In this document: one piece after another, positions 16,579 through 26,651 of the stretch
How the letters are laid out: each line of letters opens with the position of its first letter
How positions within the stretch are numbered: position 1 is the stretch's first letter
Source: Clostridiaceae bacterium
Lineage (GTDB): Bacteria > Bacillota > Clostridia > DSM-8532
Direction of reading: 5' to 3'
Length of the DNA stretch: 34,687 nucleotides
NCBI GenBank assembly: GCA_012719545.1
Contig: JAAYAD010000050.1
Span: forward strand, 1 to 34,687
Translations under genes and position numbers: made by a program
The notes under the pieces: model-generated
What the model saw: the letters and a program-made list of their open reading frames with translations, nothing else
The model's database searches: none
What the model was told of the DNA's origin: nothing

Positions 16579-18141
16579 TTATTTTGCATATTCTACAGCC
16601 CTTGTTTCTCTTATAAGATGGACCTTTATTTGTCCAGGATAGTCCATTTCATTTTCTATCCTCTTAACAATATCACGTGCCACCATTATCATGCTTTCAT
16701 CATTAACCAACTCTGGTTTAATCATGATGCGAATTTCACGTCCGGCTTGAATAGCAAAGGATTTTTCAACCTCTGGGAAGGAATCTGCAATTTCCTCCAA
16801 CTTCTGCAGACGTTTAACATAAGTCTCCAGAGTCTCTCTTCTGGCTCCCGGCCTTGCGCCAGAAATAGCGTCCGCAGCCTGAACCAGAACGGCAATAATT
16901 GAATTTGGCTCAACATCACCATGATGTGCAGCTATGGCATGGATTACTTCTTCGCTTTCCTTATACTTTCTGCAGATATCCACACCAATGCTTACATGGG
17001 TGCCTTCAACCTCATGGTCAATTGCCTTGCCTATATCATGCAAGAGACCGGCACGCTTAGCCAGATTCACATCCTCGCCCAGTTCTGCAGCCATAAGTCC
17101 TGCAAGATGGGCAACCTCAATGGAATGTGAGAGGACGTTCTGTCCATAGCTGGTTCTGAACTTTAATTTACCAAGGAGCTTGACAATCTCCGGATGCAGC
17201 CCATGAACACCGGTTTCGAAGGTCGCACGGTCACCTTCCTCACGGATGGTGTTATCAACTTCCTTGCGAGCTTTCTCCACCATTTCTTCAATGCGCGCCG
17301 GATGTATACGACCGTCAATAATCAGCTTTTCAAGTGCTATACGCGCAATTTCTCTTCTTATCGGATCAAAACCTGACAATACTACGGCTTCCGGAGTATC
17401 ATCAATAATCAAATCAATTCCTGTGAGGGTTTCAAGGGTCCTGATATTACGCCCTTCTCTTCCTATTATCCTACCCTTCATTTCATCGTTGGGCAGATTA
17501 ACAACTGAAACGGTTATTTCCGCTGCATGGTCAGCTGCGCATCTTTGCATTGCCGTAGCCAGAACTTCCTTGGCCTTACGGTTTGCTTCTTCTTTTGCGC
17601 GTTCATAAATTTCCTTGACCATTATGGCCGCTTCGTGTTTTACTTCACCCTCAATACTGTTCAACAGGTATTGCTTTGCCTCTTCCACCGACAGGCCTGA
17701 AATGCTTTCCAACTTTTCAATCTGCTTTTTATACAGCTCCTCAATTTCAGCCTGCCTTTGCTCAATTTCATGAATCTGCCTGTTTAAGGCTTCGTCCTTT
17801 CTCTCAAGGGCATCCATTTTTTTCTCAAGGGTCTCATCCTTTTGTTGCAGACGTCTCTCGGTACGCTGTATTTCAATTCTACGTTCCCGGACTTCCCTTT
17901 CCAGTTCTACTCTACTTTTGTGAATTTCCTCACGTGCTTCTATAAGGGCATCGCGTTTTTTCCTCTCTGCAACTTTCTCAGCTTCACTTACAATGCGCTG
18001 GCTTTCTTTTTCAGCACTTTCGATTTCTGCCTCTGCCACGCGCTTTCTATACTCAACTCCCTTGCGGAAGGATATAAGTGAACCAATCAATGTCATGATG
18101 AGTCCAATTCCAAGTCCGATAAATAAATCTATCTTACTCAC
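16579..18141 (-). CDS. rny: Ribonuclease Y
   Basis: The 520-residue protein has the exact RNase Y layout. An N-terminal membrane anchor (about 4-23) leads into a long charged coiled coil (about 28-150). A KH RNA-binding domain follows at about 205-270, with [20 protein letters not shown]. The HD domain is at about 335-430, with [24 protein letters not shown] and AAHHGD. RNase Y starts mRNA decay in Firmicutes at the inner membrane face. The start is GTG (MSKIDLF). The GGAGG site is unusually close to it, so a nearby start is possible. The promoter TTGACA-17-TACAAT overlaps the end of folD. ymdB, spoVS and phosphohexomutase follow. Confidence 0.95.
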   Translation of the reverse strand: MSKIDLFIGLGIGLIMTLIGSLISFRKGVEYRKRVAEAEIESAEKESQRIVSEAEKVAERKKRDALIEAREEIHKSRVELEREVRERRIEIQRTERRLQQKDETLEKKMDALERKDEALNRQIHEIEQRQAEIEELYKKQIEKLESISGLSVEEAKQYLLNSIEGEVKHEAAIMVKEIYERAKEEANRKAKEVLATAMQRCAADHAAEITVSVVNLPNDEMKGRIIGREGRNIRTLETLTGIDLIIDDTPEAVVLSGFDPIRREIARIALEKLIIDGRIHPARIEEMVEKARKEVDNTIREEGDRATFETGVHGLHPEIVKLLGKLKFRTSYGQNVLSHSIEVAHLAGLMAAELGEDVNLAKRAGLLHDIGKAIDHEVEGTHVSIGVDICRKYKESEEVIHAIAAHHGDVEPNSIIAVLVQAADAISGARPGARRETLETYVKRLQKLEEIADSFPEVEKSFAIQAGREIRIMIKPELVNDESMIMVARDIVKRIENEMDYPGQIKVHLIRETRAVEYAK

Positions 18142-18239
18142 CTCCTCCGTTTAAATTTAATCCCACACGAATTCATAATCAATAAAGCAAATAAACGGCA
18201 TGATGCAATAAGTGCATACTAAAATGCCATTATGAAAAT

Positions 18240-18268
18240 ATTGTATACAGTTTTGAATTTTGTGTCAA
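18240..18268 (-). promoter_or_regulatory. rny: Promoter of the rny operon
   Basis: On the minus strand, TTGACA (18263-18268) and TACAAT (18240-18245) are separated by exactly 17 bases. The -35 hexamer overlaps the last codons of folD. The resulting leader is about 90 bases and contains a possible hairpin (GGCAT with ATGCC at about 18196-18230). Confidence 0.65.
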
Positions 18269-19128
18269 GAAAGCTTGCCCCTTTTATGCATTATGCACGC
18301 TTTGATTGTATTCTTCAAAAGCATTGCTCTTGTCATGGGGCCTACCCCGCCGGGCACAGGAGTAATAGCGGAAGCAATCTTGCTTACCTCAGTGAAATCC
18401 ACATCCCCTGTCATACCCCCGTCGGCAGTACGGTTGATGCCTACATCAATAACTACGGCGCCTTCTTTCACAAAATCCCTGGTGATATAGTTGGGCTTGC
18501 CGATGGCAGCTATCAGAATATCCGCTGTTTTGCAGACATCCTTAAGATTTTTGGTTCTTGAATGGCATATGGTAACCGTTGCATTGGCATGGAGCATCAG
18601 CATTGACATGGGCTTTCCAACGATATTGCTTCTTCCCACCACAACGCAGTTTTTACCCTCAACGTCAATTTTGGCATCTTTTAGAAGCTCCATTATTCCT
18701 GCCGGGGTACACGGAGCAAAGGCATGGTTGCCAATCATAAGCTCACCGACATTATACGGATGGAACGCATCCACATCCTTGTCAGGTCTAATTCTTCTCA
18801 ACACTTTGCCTTCGTCCAGATGATCAGGAATGGGAAGCTGAACAAGAATACCGTCAACATTATCGTCATTATTGAGGGTGTCAATCAGCTCCAGAAGCTG
18901 TTCTTCCTGTACATCTTCAGGGAGAGCGTATTCAAAGGACCTGATCCCAACCTCTTCGCAGTCCCTTTTCTTGCTGTTGACATAAATTCTTGAGGCCGGG
19001 TCGTTGCCAACTATTATAACTGCAAGGCCGGGTATTGCTCCTTTATTTTTAAGCTCTTCCACCTGTGCGGACATTGCCTTTTTCATTCTTAAGGCAAGAT
19101 CCTTGCCGTTTAGCAGCGTATATGCCAT
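18265..19128 (-). CDS. folD: Methylenetetrahydrofolate dehydrogenase/cyclohydrolase
   Basis: The 287-residue enzyme is of normal FolD length. Substrate and catalytic motifs are present: YVNSKKRDCEEVGI with the catalytic lysine near 56, VQLPIPDHLD near 98, and the Rossmann signature VVVGRSNIVGKP near 163. PVPGGVGPMT lies near the C-terminus. It oxidises 5,10-methylene-THF to methenyl-THF and hydrolyses this to 10-formyl-THF in the cytoplasm. The ATG follows AAGGAG at longish spacing. A good promoter lies at 19275-19304. The gene appears to be transcribed alone, although the rny promoter lies inside its end. Confidence 0.96.
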   Translation of the reverse strand: MAYTLLNGKDLALRMKKAMSAQVEELKNKGAIPGLAVIIVGNDPASRIYVNSKKRDCEEVGIRSFEYALPEDVQEEQLLELIDTLNNDDNVDGILVQLPIPDHLDEGKVLRRIRPDKDVDAFHPYNVGELMIGNHAFAPCTPAGIMELLKDAKIDVEGKNCVVVGRSNIVGKPMSMLMLHANATVTICHSRTKNLKDVCKTADILIAAIGKPNYITRDFVKEGAVVIDVGINRTADGGMTGDVDFTEVSKIASAITPVPGGVGPMTRAMLLKNTIKACIMHKRGKLS

Positions 19129-19274
19129 AAATCACCAATCTCCTTCTTTCCGCACCTTTAACCGATAAAAGCAAATCCGGCTGATGTGAATGTTTATGCA
19201 AAGCTGAAATTAAACTCTCCGGGATTAACGCAGGAAAATTACAGTATAAGGTGCATTAATATTTTGCCATAATA

Positions 19275-19304
19275 AGTGTAAAGCAATACCAATAATAATG
19301 TCAA
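19275..19304 (-). promoter_or_regulatory. folD: Promoter of folD
   Basis: On the minus strand, a perfect TTGACA (19299-19304) and TACACT (19275-19280) are separated by 18 bases. The predicted leader is about 140 bases. Confidence 0.55.
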
Positions 19305-19471
19305 TTAAGGTTCTTTTTTATATGTATATAAGTGTATACTTCGGAAAAATGGTAAAAAATAAGCTTCCTGTCCTCCAGCTTTTGGTGCAGATTACTTAGA
19401 CAGATTTATATAAAAGAAATATATTTATATATACTTCTTTATATATATTGTTTATTGAATGACAACATAAG

Positions 19472-19507
19472 AAAAAGCCGCACTTTTTGCAAAGCAATGC
19501 GGCCTTT
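19472..19507 (-). terminator. Distal terminator after ddh
   Basis: On the minus strand a stem of GGCCGCA with TGCGGC encloses a second small stem, and CTTTTTC follows. It lies 120 bases beyond the ddh stop. Confidence 0.65.
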
Positions 19508-19576
19508 ATAATTTGCTTTACGCCCTTAAATATTAGGATTGAAACAGATTAACAACAATCTAACTTCCTGGTCTTA

Positions 19577-19602
19577 AGCAAGACAGCTTAAGGCGTCTTG
19601 CT
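19577..19602 (-). terminator. Hairpin just after ddh
   Basis: AGCAAGAC at 19577-19584 pairs perfectly with GTCTTGCT at 19595-19602, 25 bases after the ddh stop. There is no T run, so it may protect the transcript end rather than terminate it. Confidence 0.45.
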
Positions 19603-19626
19603 GTTATAAGCCGTAGTTATTACTTA

Positions 19627-20613
19627 TCATAGCAGTTCTTTACGCAGTTCTTCGGCTGACTTTGGTGAAAGATAGCCGAGCGGAATATCAAAGACAGTAA
19701 GTACTCCAGTCTTTCCTTCCTTATTTAGGCGTGCAACAGCTCTGGCGTAGCTAACCAGCACACTTGCGGTAAACTCAGGGTTACTGTCAAGCTTTAAAGC
19801 GAACTCTGCAATTTGATTATTTTCGTTGTTTAGACCGGTCTTGCCGCTTCTTATAACAAAACCGCCATGGGGCATTTTGTTATGGTTTGCCTTGAATTCT
19901 TCCTCTGAAATAAAGTGAACTATGGTATTGTAATCTGCAAAGTAATTGGGCATCTCTTTGATATTTTTCTCAATTTCAGCTTTATCTGCACCTTCCTCTG
20001 CCACAACAAAGCATTCTCTAAGATGCTTTTCTCTGGTTGTTAGCTCGGGATTTTCACCGCTTCTTGCCCTGTTAACTGCTTCTTCAATCGGGATTGTATA
20101 TTGAATTCCGTACTTAACACCTTTTACGCGGCGAATGGCATCCGAATGCCCCTGGCTTACTCCTTTGCCCCAGAATGTATAATCCTTGCCCACAGGCAAA
20201 ACCGCCTGAAGAAGCATACGGTTAATGGAAAAAAGACCTGGGTCCCATCCGATTGAAATAGCAGCAGTTTTCCCGGAAGATCTGGCTGCCTCATCAACCA
20301 TAGCAAAATATTCGGGAATTTTAGCATGGGTGTCGAAAGAATCAACACAATTGAAAAGACGTGCATACTTTGGAGCCTGTTCAGGAAGGTCCGTTGCAGA
20401 GCCCCCACAAAGTATAAGAACGTCAATTGAATCTTTATATTTCTCAATATCGTCTATGTGAACAACCGGGACGTTTTTAGACACTGTTTTAACAGTTTCG
20501 GGAGCTCTTCTTGTAAAAACTGCGGCAAGCTCCACATCAGGGTTTTGAAGAATTGAAAGCTCCACTCCTCTTCCAACATTACCGTAACCGAGAATTCCTA
20601 TTTGTATCGCCAT
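19627..20613 (-). CDS. ddh: meso-Diaminopimelate D-dehydrogenase
   Basis: The 328-residue protein has the length and motifs of Ddh. The NADPH loop GILGYGNVGRG is at about 6-16. The segments LCGGSATDLPEQ, NCVDSFDTHAKIPEYF and SIGWDPGLFSINR line the substrate site, and QGHSDAIRRVKGVKYG follows near 160. It catalyses the one-step reductive amination of tetrahydrodipicolinate to meso-diaminopimelate with NADPH and ammonia, bypassing the acylated routes. DapA and DapB, which supply its substrate, are encoded about 5 kb away in the same window. The ATG follows GGAGG. No lysine riboswitch is visible before it, so it appears to escape the control on dapA-dapB. Confidence 0.94.
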   Translation of the reverse strand: MAIQIGILGYGNVGRGVELSILQNPDVELAAVFTRRAPETVKTVSKNVPVVHIDDIEKYKDSIDVLILCGGSATDLPEQAPKYARLFNCVDSFDTHAKIPEYFAMVDEAARSSGKTAAISIGWDPGLFSINRMLLQAVLPVGKDYTFWGKGVSQGHSDAIRRVKGVKYGIQYTIPIEEAVNRARSGENPELTTREKHLRECFVVAEEGADKAEIEKNIKEMPNYFADYNTIVHFISEEEFKANHNKMPHGGFVIRSGKTGLNNENNQIAEFALKLDSNPEFTASVLVSYARAVARLNKEGKTGVLTVFDIPLGYLSPKSAEELRKELL

Positions 20614-20796
20614 TGATACACCTCCAAATATAAATAAACATATATGAAATTATTAGAAATGAATCATATAAAGTTTACAGGAAATGAAACTCATTTTCAA
20701 GCATCATTCAAATTATTCATCAAAATATTTTCAGATAAAATACCAACTCCTTATTTTATCGGCTTTTAAGTATTTTGCAAGGTAAATTAATAAACA

Positions 20797-20831
20797 AAAA
20801 ATGCAACATCATATTAACGAAGTTGCATTTT
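20797..20831 (-). terminator. Terminator of the ftsK-TPR operon
   Basis: AAAATGCAAC at 20797-20806 pairs with GTTGCATTTT at 20822-20831. On the minus strand a run of six T residues follows (TTTTTTGTTTA). It lies 32 bases past the TPR gene. Confidence 0.85.
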
Positions 20832-20862
20832 ACCTGCAATTTATTATAAAAAACTTTTATCT

Positions 20863-22734
20863 TCAGGCATTTTTTCTCTCTTCTATAAGAGGCAGGCGGG
20901 TAAGCTCCATAAATGCAGGATAAGTCCTGAATGCCGCAAAATCGTGGGATGATTTTGCACGAAGCTTTAAGTTGGGATTAATTTCAAAAGCCCTTGCCAA
21001 AAATCCGAGAGTTGCCTCAACATCACCCGAAAGGGCGGAAACTCTGGCAAGGCCAAAAAGCATTTCATCATCATCGGGCTTGAACTTAAGACCTTCCTTA
21101 TAAAGTCTTGCTGCTTCCGAATAGTTCTTAAGTCCAATGGCAGCCGATGCCCAGTTGTAATAAAGAGATGGGTCGTCATCGGTCAGCCTGTGAGCTTTAT
21201 TAAAGATTCTTATTGCCTCATCGTAACGCCTCATCATCATTAGGGTAATGCCGAGATTATAATGGACAATATAGGATTCGGGGTGCACTCTGACTGCTTT
21301 TTCATAAACACGGATTGCATCATTGATCCTGTCGCTGGAGATATAAATTTCTGCAAGCAGGTTATAAGCCATTTCAAGTTTTTCATTGCCTTCAAGGGAT
21401 TTATTAAGGCAATCAATCGCATTTTCAGTTTTGCCCTGGGCATCATAGATTGATGCCAGGCTGTAATATGCCCTGCTGTGTTCCGGCAATAAATCCACTG
21501 CAAATTTAAAGCTGGAGATTGCTTCATCAGTTTTTCCAAGTTCACGCTGAGCAACACCAAGATGATAATGGTAGTCCGCATTTTCAGGAATCAACTGAGT
21601 AAGACGTTTGTAAGCTTCAAGCACTTCCTTCCATGCTCCGGACTTTCGGTAAATCTTTCCTAACAGCTCCCATGCCTCTGTAAATTCAGCATCGCTTGCA
21701 ACAATGGTTTCAAGATGATACTTGCATTCCATCTCAAGATTTCTCTCAAAGCAGAGCTTTGCCAGCATAAAACGGAGCCTGGTATCTTCTTTTAATTTGA
21801 GCGCAAGCTTAATATGCTCAGATGCCTGTTCAAGGTCTCCCACTGCAATATGGCAGCGGGCAATATTGATTTCAGATTCTCTTAAGTCGCCTGCTTTTTT
21901 CTGAGCAAGATTAAATTGCTCAATAGCCAGTTCATACCTTCCCAAAGCATAAAGACTCAGGCCATACCCGAAATGAACTGCGGGGCGCAAAGCCTCAACA
22001 GCATCATTGATATTCCCGTCAAAGTCCTTATTCTTTTTATTTTTATTCTTTTTCTTGCCATTGTTTTGGCTTTCCCCTCCGACAAGCGAGAGGGTCTTTT
22101 TATAATGCTTGACTGCCTCTTCAAAAAGACTGTTTTTATAGCACAGCCAGCCTGTGTTGTAAGCAATAAAGGGATTGTCATTGATTAGGCCGGAAAGTAT
22201 AAGATATATATCCAAAGCCTTATCGTAATCCTTTTCATCAATCAGCCTGTGCACCTGTGAGATCTGCTGGGTCACATTGGTTTTAAGCTGCTTGTCCTCT
22301 ATTTTAAGGCTGTCCGTTACAATTGATGCAACAACTTCGTTTTTCCATTCTTCTGCGGTCGAAACATATTCATTGTACGTCCAGTTTACAGTACTCTTTT
22401 TTTCTATTTTTTCAATAAGGGGGACATCAGTGTTATTGGCTTTAATTCTTTTTTTCATGTCATAATAGTCAAAGACCAGAAAGCCTCCGGGAAGCATAAC
22501 GCCAAAGACAATCAGCATTATTTCGTAATAAGGGATTGTCATGGTCTTTTCCAGTACGGCAAGGATGCCGGACGTAAGCATAAAAAGCTGCATTACAAAC
22601 GCCAGAACTGTAACCACATGCATTCTGCGTCTTATACAGCGCAGCCCCATATAGATTGTAAGCAGTGCCGTAAGCAATACAACGAAAGCCAGCGACACAT
22701 CATAGCCTACCGGAATGCTTTCTAAATATTTCAT
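20863..22734 (-). CDS. Membrane-anchored TPR repeat protein
   Basis: The 623-residue protein starts with three membrane segments (about 13-32, 38-60 and 68-88). About ten tetratricopeptide repeats follow from about 165 to 610. Examples are [40 protein letters not shown] and [21 protein letters not shown] lysine- and asparagine-rich insert ([16 protein letters not shown]) near 225 probably forms a flexible loop. TPR arrays bind other proteins, and no enzyme domain is present. The ATG overlaps the ftsK stop (ATGA, 22731-22734), so the two are translationally coupled. Its partner may therefore act with the DNA translocase at the septum, which is inference. Confidence 0.85.
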   Translation of the reverse strand: MKYLESIPVGYDVSLAFVVLLTALLTIYMGLRCIRRRMHVVTVLAFVMQLFMLTSGILAVLEKTMTIPYYEIMLIVFGVMLPGGFLVFDYYDMKKRIKANNTDVPLIEKIEKKSTVNWTYNEYVSTAEEWKNEVVASIVTDSLKIEDKQLKTNVTQQISQVHRLIDEKDYDKALDIYLILSGLINDNPFIAYNTGWLCYKNSLFEEAVKHYKKTLSLVGGESQNNGKKKNKNKKNKDFDGNINDAVEALRPAVHFGYGLSLYALGRYELAIEQFNLAQKKAGDLRESEINIARCHIAVGDLEQASEHIKLALKLKEDTRLRFMLAKLCFERNLEMECKYHLETIVASDAEFTEAWELLGKIYRKSGAWKEVLEAYKRLTQLIPENADYHYHLGVAQRELGKTDEAISSFKFAVDLLPEHSRAYYSLASIYDAQGKTENAIDCLNKSLEGNEKLEMAYNLLAEIYISSDRINDAIRVYEKAVRVHPESYIVHYNLGITLMMMRRYDEAIRIFNKAHRLTDDDPSLYYNWASAAIGLKNYSEAARLYKEGLKFKPDDDEMLFGLARVSALSGDVEATLGFLARAFEINPNLKLRAKSSHDFAAFRTYPAFMELTRLPLIEERKNA

Positions 22735-25253
22735 ACTCCATCCCCCGGACTTGACATCTTCATTTCTTCCCAGCGTTCCCGAGAAATCAGCACCCGCCTT
22801 GGTTTGCTGCCTTCATAGCCGCTTATGATATTACGTTCGGCCATCTGGTCTATAATTCTTCCGGCTCTGGCATATCCTACTTTGAATTTTCTTTGAATAA
22901 AGGATACCGAAGCCTGTCCACAATCAATTACTGCCTCAATTGCCTCATTCAGAAGCTCATCGCAGTCATAATTATTGGTGCTGTCTTCTTCATTTTTGGA
23001 ATTGTCATTTATATTTTCAATGATTTCCTCATCATAGTGAGCATAAACCTGATTTTTTACAAAATCTACAACAAGTTCAACTTCTTTGTCGGAAACAAAT
23101 ACACCCTTAACACGTATGGGTTTTGGTATGCCCACAGGGTAGTAGAGCATATCACCTTTACCTAAGAGCTTTTCGGCACCTGCCATATCCAGTATGGTAC
23201 GGGAATCCACCTGTGATGAAACGGCAAAGGCAATACGAGAAGGAATATTAGCTTTGATTACACCGGTAATGACATTAACAGACGGTCTTTGAGTAGCAAT
23301 TACCAAATGCATTCCCGCAGCTCTTGCCATCTGGGCAAGACGACAGATGGAATCTTCCACGTCATTGGGTGCAACCATCATAAGGTCTGCCAACTCGTCA
23401 ATGATAATAACTATTTCAGGCAATTTCATGCCCTCTCCCGTCTCCTCAACGGAGGCGTTATATCCCATTAAATCTCTTACTCCACGTTCAGCAAAAAGCT
23501 TGTACCTCGTTGTCATTTCCGAAACTGCCCAGCGCAGTGCTCCTGCCGCTTTATTCGGGTCAGTCACAACAGGTACCAAAAGATGGGGTATGCCATTATA
23601 AACTCCAAGTTCAACAACCTTTGGGTCTATCATGAGAAGCTTTACCTCATCAGGTGATGCCTTGTAAAGAAGGCTTACAACAATGGAGTTTATGCATACG
23701 CTCTTACCCGAACCTGTTGCACCTGCAATCAGGATATGGGGCATCTTTGCAAGGTCCACAACGGTATTTTCACCCGAAATATCCTTACCCAAAGCTACAG
23801 CCAGCTTTGAGGGATGGTTCTGGAATTCGGGAGATTCTATAACGCTTCTAATGTTAATGGGTGCAACCTCTTTATTGGGTACCTCAACACCTATTGCAGC
23901 CTTTCCCGGTATGGGCGCCTCTATACGAATACCTGATGCCGCCAAATTAAGGGCAATGTCATCGGTAAGGTTCACAATACGGCTTACCTTTACTCCGGGG
24001 GCGGGCTGAAGCTCATAACGGGTAAAGGCAGGGCCTACCGAAACATTTATTACCTTGGCACCTATTCCAAAGCTGCTTAATGTATCCTCCAGCTTCTTGG
24101 CCGTTTCAGCGGCAGCAGTCTTAATGCGTTTAAGATTGCTTTCGCCTTCCTTTGACCTTGAAAGAAGCTCATAGGGAGGATATACGTATTTTTCTCTTTT
24201 TTCCGCAGCTGACACGTTAATTGCTTCTTCAGCAACGGGTTCTTCTTTGACAACAGCTGCGGCAGCAGACGGTTCTGCTTCCGGAGCTTTAAAATCCGGA
24301 ACTTCAAGATCCGCTTTTACATTTTGTTCTATGTCTTTATCCTCCTCATTATTAATAGAGGGTGCTATTACAATTTCGGGACCTTGTGCCTCATTATCGG
24401 CTTTTTCTTCAATGTTTATATCATTTGCTTCTGCAGCAAAATTTCTTTCACTGTCCTTATATTCTTCCTGAATAGCTGGGGCATTTGGCGTTTGCTCGGG
24501 CTTGTCCAGGCAAAAGTCAACAATTTTAGCTTTTTTCTTTCTTTTAGGAACATCTGTATCTGAATCGGAATTCTCCTCAAAAGTTCTTTGATAGGATCTT
24601 TGTGCAATCTTTTTTCTGGCAGCCCCAACCATGCCATTGATGGCTTCGCTGGTGCCCCTTGCAACACTTCTGGCGGCTTCAGCCAGTGAAAGCCTTGTAA
24701 TGAGCATTCCAACTATTATTGACAGGGTAACAAGTATAATCATGGTTCCTAACTTTCTGAATACAAAGAGAAGCGGAACACCAACCACCCCGCCGAGTAT
24801 GCCGCCGCTTGGCAGGAACTCCTGCCCCCTGCCCACAGCAGCCATGCCCTCACGGTAAAAGGTGCTAATGTATCTTCCCAAATTCATATTTTCATAATAG
24901 GAGACATCATGAAGTCCTGCCTGGAACATTGATGAGAAAAGAACCAGGAGGATTATGACAAGAACAAATCGTTTATCTTCATATATATACTTGGGTTTAA
25001 ATATCTTAAACAATCCATGAATAATTACAAGGACTGGTACAGCATAGCCTGAAAGTCCGAAAAATCCTCCGGTGATTCTTCCCAGCAACTCTCCAAAGGG
25101 ACCTGCCGAATTTTTGGAAAAAACACTAATGCTTAAAAGAATTCCAAATGCAACAAGAATAATTCCCACTACCTCACTTCTGAGGTTGGGTTGATTCATG
25201 CTGCTTTTTTTCTTTCTTCGAACTGTCTTCTTTTGTACCTTTTTTGGAGCCAC
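22731..25253 (-). CDS. ftsK: FtsK/SpoIIIE-family DNA translocase
   Basis: The start preferred is GTG at 25253, seven bases after GGAGG. The ATG at 25259 lies directly against the site. The 840-residue protein has a lysine-rich N-terminus, about four membrane segments (about 25-190) and an acidic linker of roughly 150 residues. The motor is at about 370-740, with Walker A GATGSGKS near 510, [13 protein letters not shown] and the Walker B strand [16 protein letters not shown]-terminal gamma winged-helix domain is at about 765-830 ([20 protein letters not shown]). It pumps DNA through the closing division or sporulation septum. It cannot be assigned to FtsK or SpoIIIE from sequence alone. The promoter is at 25289-25318. 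Confidence 0.95.
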   Translation of the reverse strand: MAPKKVQKKTVRRKKKSSMNQPNLRSEVVGIILVAFGILLSISVFSKNSAGPFGELLGRITGGFFGLSGYAVPVLVIIHGLFKIFKPKYIYEDKRFVLVIILLVLFSSMFQAGLHDVSYYENMNLGRYISTFYREGMAAVGRGQEFLPSGGILGGVVGVPLLFVFRKLGTMIILVTLSIIVGMLITRLSLAEAARSVARGTSEAINGMVGAARKKIAQRSYQRTFEENSDSDTDVPKRKKKAKIVDFCLDKPEQTPNAPAIQEEYKDSERNFAAEANDINIEEKADNEAQGPEIVIAPSINNEEDKDIEQNVKADLEVPDFKAPEAEPSAAAAVVKEEPVAEEAINVSAAEKREKYVYPPYELLSRSKEGESNLKRIKTAAAETAKKLEDTLSSFGIGAKVINVSVGPAFTRYELQPAPGVKVSRIVNLTDDIALNLAASGIRIEAPIPGKAAIGVEVPNKEVAPINIRSVIESPEFQNHPSKLAVALGKDISGENTVVDLAKMPHILIAGATGSGKSVCINSIVVSLLYKASPDEVKLLMIDPKVVELGVYNGIPHLLVPVVTDPNKAAGALRWAVSEMTTRYKLFAERGVRDLMGYNASVEETGEGMKLPEIVIIIDELADLMMVAPNDVEDSICRLAQMARAAGMHLVIATQRPSVNVITGVIKANIPSRIAFAVSSQVDSRTILDMAGAEKLLGKGDMLYYPVGIPKPIRVKGVFVSDKEVELVVDFVKNQVYAHYDEEIIENINDNSKNEEDSTNNYDCDELLNEAIEAVIDCGQASVSFIQRKFKVGYARAGRIIDQMAERNIISGYEGSKPRRVLISRERWEEMKMSSPGDGV

Positions 25254-25288
25254 GTCCATTCCTCCATAGAATATTTTTACGCAAATTT

Positions 25289-25318
25289 ACTATATCACAA
25301 TAAATTAACCTTTGACAA
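25289..25318 (-). promoter_or_regulatory. ftsK: Promoter of the ftsK-TPR operon
   Basis: On the minus strand, TTGTCA (25313-25318) and TATAGT (25289-25294) are separated by 18 bases. The -35 box overlaps the -35 box of the dapA promoter on the other strand. Confidence 0.5.
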
Positions 25319-25340
25319 TGTAAGTAATAAATGATATCAT
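25312..25340 (+). promoter_or_regulatory. dapA: Promoter of the riboswitch-dapA-dapB transcript
   Basis: A perfect TTGACA (25312-25317) and TATCAT (25335-25340) are separated by 17 bases. The transcript would start near 25347, about 55 bases before the riboswitch core. Confidence 0.65.
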
Positions 25341-25400
25341 TTACGATAATTTAAGTATAGTGGTGTGGAGTAAATTAGGAAAATCGAATATAATTATTAG

Positions 25401-25594
25401 ATAGAGGCGCATTTTTCAAGAGTAGCTTAAGGAAGGGCAAACGGGCCGGGCACTTAAGTGAAAGGGGAAAATGCCGAAGGGGTACGATGCCGTTTCATCT
25501 GCCGCCTGGTTGACTGGTGAATAACCATTCGACTGTCGCGTGAATCACGCGGAGTGCTATCGGTAATTGAGCCACAATGGTTCTTAGCCTATTC
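25401..25594 (+). ncRNA. Lysine riboswitch (L box)
   Basis: The region carries the L-box core: AGAGGCGC at 25403-25410, then AGAGTAGC, AAGGAAGGGC, GTGAAAGGGG at 25458 and ATGCCGAAGG at 25471. Stem P1 pairs ATAGAGGC at the 5' end with GCCTAT near 25588. The element is about 190 bases, as expected. Lysine binding stabilises P1. The 3' P1 strand (AGCCTATT) could otherwise pair with AATAAGGCT at 25604-25612 as an antiterminator, so lysine should favour the terminator at 25608-25646 and switch off dapA-dapB. Confidence 0.95.
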
Positions 25595-25607
25595 TTTTTT
25601 GGGTAAT

Positions 25608-25646
25608 AAGGCTGCCGGTAGCAATACAGGCAGCTTTCTTATTTTT
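25608..25646 (+). terminator. Riboswitch-controlled terminator before dapA
   Basis: AAGGCTGCC at 25608-25616 pairs with GGCAGCTTT at 25629-25637 with one wobble. CTTATTTTT follows. The left arm is shared with the proposed antiterminator. Confidence 0.85.
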
Positions 25647-25711
25647 CCCTTAACTGCCCGTATTTTACTTAGACGTTTATATACAGGTCTAATACTGAAA
25701 GGAGTGCTATT

Positions 25712-26590
25712 ATGAAAAAAACCTTGTTCACAGGATCTTGCGTAGCTCTTGTAACACCCTTTACCAAAACCGGAGTTGATTTTGAAAAATTGGAAGAACT
25801 CATTGAATGGCATATAAAAGAAGGTACTGATGCAATCCTTATATGCGGAACCACCGGTGAAGCTTCAACCATGCCCGATGAGGAGCACAAGGAAGTAATA
25901 CGCTTCGCGGTTGAAAAGATAAACAAAAGGGTACATGTTATGGCAGGAGCAGGAAGCAACGACACCAGGCATGCCATAGAGCTTTCAAGGTTCTGTGAAG
26001 AAGTTGGAGCAGATTCAATTCTAAGCGTGACACCCTATTACAATAAAACTACTCAGGAAGGCTTATATCAGCACTTTAAAGCCATTGCCCAAAGCGTAAA
26101 CATCCCTGTTGTCCTGTACAATGTCCCATCCAGAACCAATCTTAACATTAATCCTTCAACATTAAAAAGATTATCGGAAATTGAAAATATAGTGGGCTTA
26201 AAAGAGTGCAATCTTCTTCAGGCTGCCGAAGTTATTTACCTTTGCGGGGACAATCTGAACCTATATTCAGGTGAAGACGGAAATGTTGTTCCGCTTCTGG
26301 CTCTCGGCGGCAAGGGTGTAATTTCGGTAGTGGCAAACATAATTCCCAGGGATGTACATAACATGGTTAGATCCTTCCTGGAGGGGGATATAGAAACCAG
26401 CAGAAAACTTCAGATTAAGACAGTTCCGCTTCAGAATGCCCTGTTCTGTGAGACTAACCCCATCCCTGTGAAGGCTGCTTTGAATCTTATGGGCTTCAAT
26501 GTAGGCTCATGCCGTTTGCCCCTTGTGGATATGTCAGAGGCCGGCCTTGCACAACTTAAAAAGGCAATGAAGGATTATGGCCTGATTTAA
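25712..26590 (+). CDS. dapA: 4-Hydroxy-tetrahydrodipicolinate synthase
   Basis: The 292-residue enzyme has the full DapA signature. GTGSC-like start motifs are followed by [10 protein letters not shown] near 44, [13 protein letters not shown] with the active tyrosine near 134, and GLKECN with the Schiff-base lysine near 162. NVPSRTN binds near 138. It condenses pyruvate with aspartate semialdehyde, the first committed step to diaminopimelate and lysine. The ATG follows AAGGAG. It is the first gene behind the lysine riboswitch, and dapB follows after 61 bases with its own binding site, so both share the riboswitch-controlled transcript. Confidence 0.97.
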   Translation: MKKTLFTGSCVALVTPFTKTGVDFEKLEELIEWHIKEGTDAILICGTTGEASTMPDEEHKEVIRFAVEKINKRVHVMAGAGSNDTRHAIELSRFCEEVGADSILSVTPYYNKTTQEGLYQHFKAIAQSVNIPVVLYNVPSRTNLNINPSTLKRLSEIENIVGLKECNLLQAAEVIYLCGDNLNLYSGEDGNVVPLLALGGKGVISVVANIIPRDVHNMVRSFLEGDIETSRKLQIKTVPLQNALFCETNPIPVKAALNLMGFNVGSCRLPLVDMSEAGLAQLKKAMKDYGLI

Positions 26591-26651
26591 CTTTTGATTA
26601 ATTTGTATTTGACTTCATTATAAAGTAAGACTTTCACCGGAGGATAAAACA

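Larger units (their letters stand above)
19129..19626 (-). other. Intergenic region between ddh and folD
   Basis: No gene is supported in these 498 bases. From the folD side it holds the folD leader and promoter (19275-19304). A very A/T-rich tract follows at about 19310-19460 with alternating TA runs. Two hairpins then lie after ddh, at 19472-19507 and 19577-19602. No protein start with a binding site and no RNA family was recognised. Confidence 0.7.
25254..25711. other. Divergent regulatory region between ftsK and dapA
   Basis: No protein gene is present in these 458 bases. They hold two back-to-back promoters sharing the -35 area, a leader, the lysine riboswitch, its intrinsic terminator and the dapA ribosome binding site (AAGGAG). 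Confidence 0.9.

Noticed and set aside
19310..19460. Replication origin or mobile-element scar in the A/T-rich tract between ddh and folD
   Set aside because: There are no repeated DnaA-box-like sites, no flanking direct repeats and no origin genes nearby. It reads as an ordinary A/T-rich spacer.
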